A DNA stretch of 7,178 nt from Actinomycetota bacterium (lineage in GTDB: Bacteria; Actinomycetota; Actinomycetes; Nanopelagicales; Nanopelagicaceae). Both the position numbers and the translations under genes were made by a program. How positions within the stretch are numbered: the stretch's first letter is position 1; each line of letters starts with the position of its first letter. Below are positions 6,735 to 7,178 of this stretch, piece by piece. The stretch lies in the NCBI GenBank assembly GCA_009704285.1, contig WLEM01000022.1:1-7178 (forward strand), in the 5' to 3' direction. The notes below the pieces were generated by a model. It was not told the origin of the DNA, did no database searches, and worked only from the letters and a program-made list of their open reading frames with translations.

Positions 6735-7178
6735 TTACTTATTTTTAAGTTCAGGCCAGCTATAGCCAAGGGAGATAATCATCTTGCGCAATAAAGGTAG
6801 TGATAATCCAATGATTCCACTGGGATCCCCCTCAATCTTTGTAATAAATGGCGCACTTAATCCATCGAGGGTAAAACCTCCAGCAACATTAAGTGGCTCA
6901 TCTGAATCAACATAATCGATAATCTCAGCATCTGTCATCTGTGCAAACTGCACCTTTGCAGTTGACCGCTCACTGAGCTCAATTCCTTGGCGTAAGTCGA
7001 TTAAGCAATGGCCGGTATGAAGGTACCCAGTCTTACCACTTAATTGTTTGCACCTTTCGATCGCCTTCGTTTTTGTAACTGGCTTACCCAGTGATTTTCC
7101 TTCAAATTCAAATGTTGAATCACAACCGATGATTAAAGAATTAACAGGTGCTTTGTCTTTAACTGTATGCGCTTTAAG
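6735..7178 (-). CDS. maf: Maf/Ham1-fold nucleotide pyrophosphatase, 5'-truncated by the window edge
   Basis: The C-terminal 147 residues of a Maf protein, a nucleoside triphosphate pyrophosphatase thought to clear non-canonical or excess nucleotides; family members have been linked to septum formation. The minus-strand frame is open from the window edge to the TAA at 6737-6735. Translated by hand, it reads LIIGCDST (the Asp is the family's catalytic acid), then SLGKPVTKTKAIE, LSGKTGYLHTGHCLID, TDAEIIDYVDSDEPLNVAGGF and KIEGDPSGIIGLSLPLL, in the usual order for Maf. A GTG at 6953 could be taken for the start of a 72-residue protein, but it is an internal Val codon. The N-terminal part with the SxSPRR motif lies beyond the window. 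It sits 22 bases before punA on the same strand, so it may share the transcript. Substrate subtype (dTTP/UTP versus others) is not decided here. Confidence 0.92.
   Translation of the reverse strand, partial: LKAHTVKDKAPVNSLIIGCDSTFEFEGKSLGKPVTKTKAIERCKQLSGKTGYLHTGHCLIDLRQGIELSERSTAKVQFAQMTDAEIIDYVDSDEPLNVAGGFTLDGLSAPFITKIEGDPSGIIGLSLPLLRKMIISLGYSWPELKNK

Noticed and set aside
6735..6953. A stand-alone 72-residue gene starting at GTG 6953
   Set aside because: The same frame stays open to the window edge and encodes continuous Maf sequence, so this is only its C-terminal part.
1..7178. Mobile elements, CRISPR repeats, tRNA or rRNA genes, riboswitches, phage or defence genes
   Set aside because: The window is almost wholly covered by recognisable metabolic genes; I saw no direct repeat arrays, transposase motifs or structured non-coding stretch.

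Overview
This AT-rich window holds seven protein genes and almost no non-coding DNA. Its families are typical of Actinobacteria: the adenosine deaminase subgroup with an NTDNRLMS motif, trimeric-type purine nucleoside phosphorylase, a PGM2/PmmB-like phosphosugar mutase, a long DERA-type aldolase with two aldehyde dehydrogenase genes beside it, and Maf. The low GC content and extreme compaction (4-base gene overlaps, abutting stop codons) point to a streamlined freshwater actinobacterium such as the acI group (Nanopelagicales). That placement is inferred from style and gene content, not proven.

Layout. Positions 1-1059 (+) are the 5'-truncated 3' part of adenosine deaminase. It converges with a minus-strand block, and the two stop codons touch at 1059/1060. 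Reading the minus strand in its own direction from the right edge: a 5'-truncated Maf pyrophosphatase gene (7178-6735), a 22-base gap, purine nucleoside phosphorylase (6712-5903), the phosphosugar mutase (5906-4293), deoxyribose-phosphate aldolase (4296-3361), a complete aldehyde dehydrogenase (3353-1899) and a short aldehyde-dehydrogenase-like protein without a catalytic domain (1902-1060). The punA/mutase, mutase/deoC and ALDH/ALDH-like junctions are each 4-base stop/start overlaps.

How the genes fit together. Adenosine deaminase turns (deoxy)adenosine into (deoxy)inosine. The phosphorylase splits that into base plus (deoxy)ribose-1-phosphate. The mutase, which probably does the phosphopentomutase step, yields the 5-phosphate. 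DeoC cleaves deoxyribose-5-phosphate to glyceraldehyde-3-phosphate and acetaldehyde, and the aldehyde dehydrogenase would remove the acetaldehyde as acetate. The result is a compact purine deoxynucleoside catabolic route feeding carbon into glycolysis and acetate metabolism.

The most interesting point is the last gene pair. Together they look like a two-gene version of ALDH16, the unusual family in which a full aldehyde dehydrogenase is fused to a second, degenerate, non-catalytic one. No mobile elements, CRISPR arrays, RNA genes or phage genes were seen, and no non-coding stretch exceeds 25 bases.
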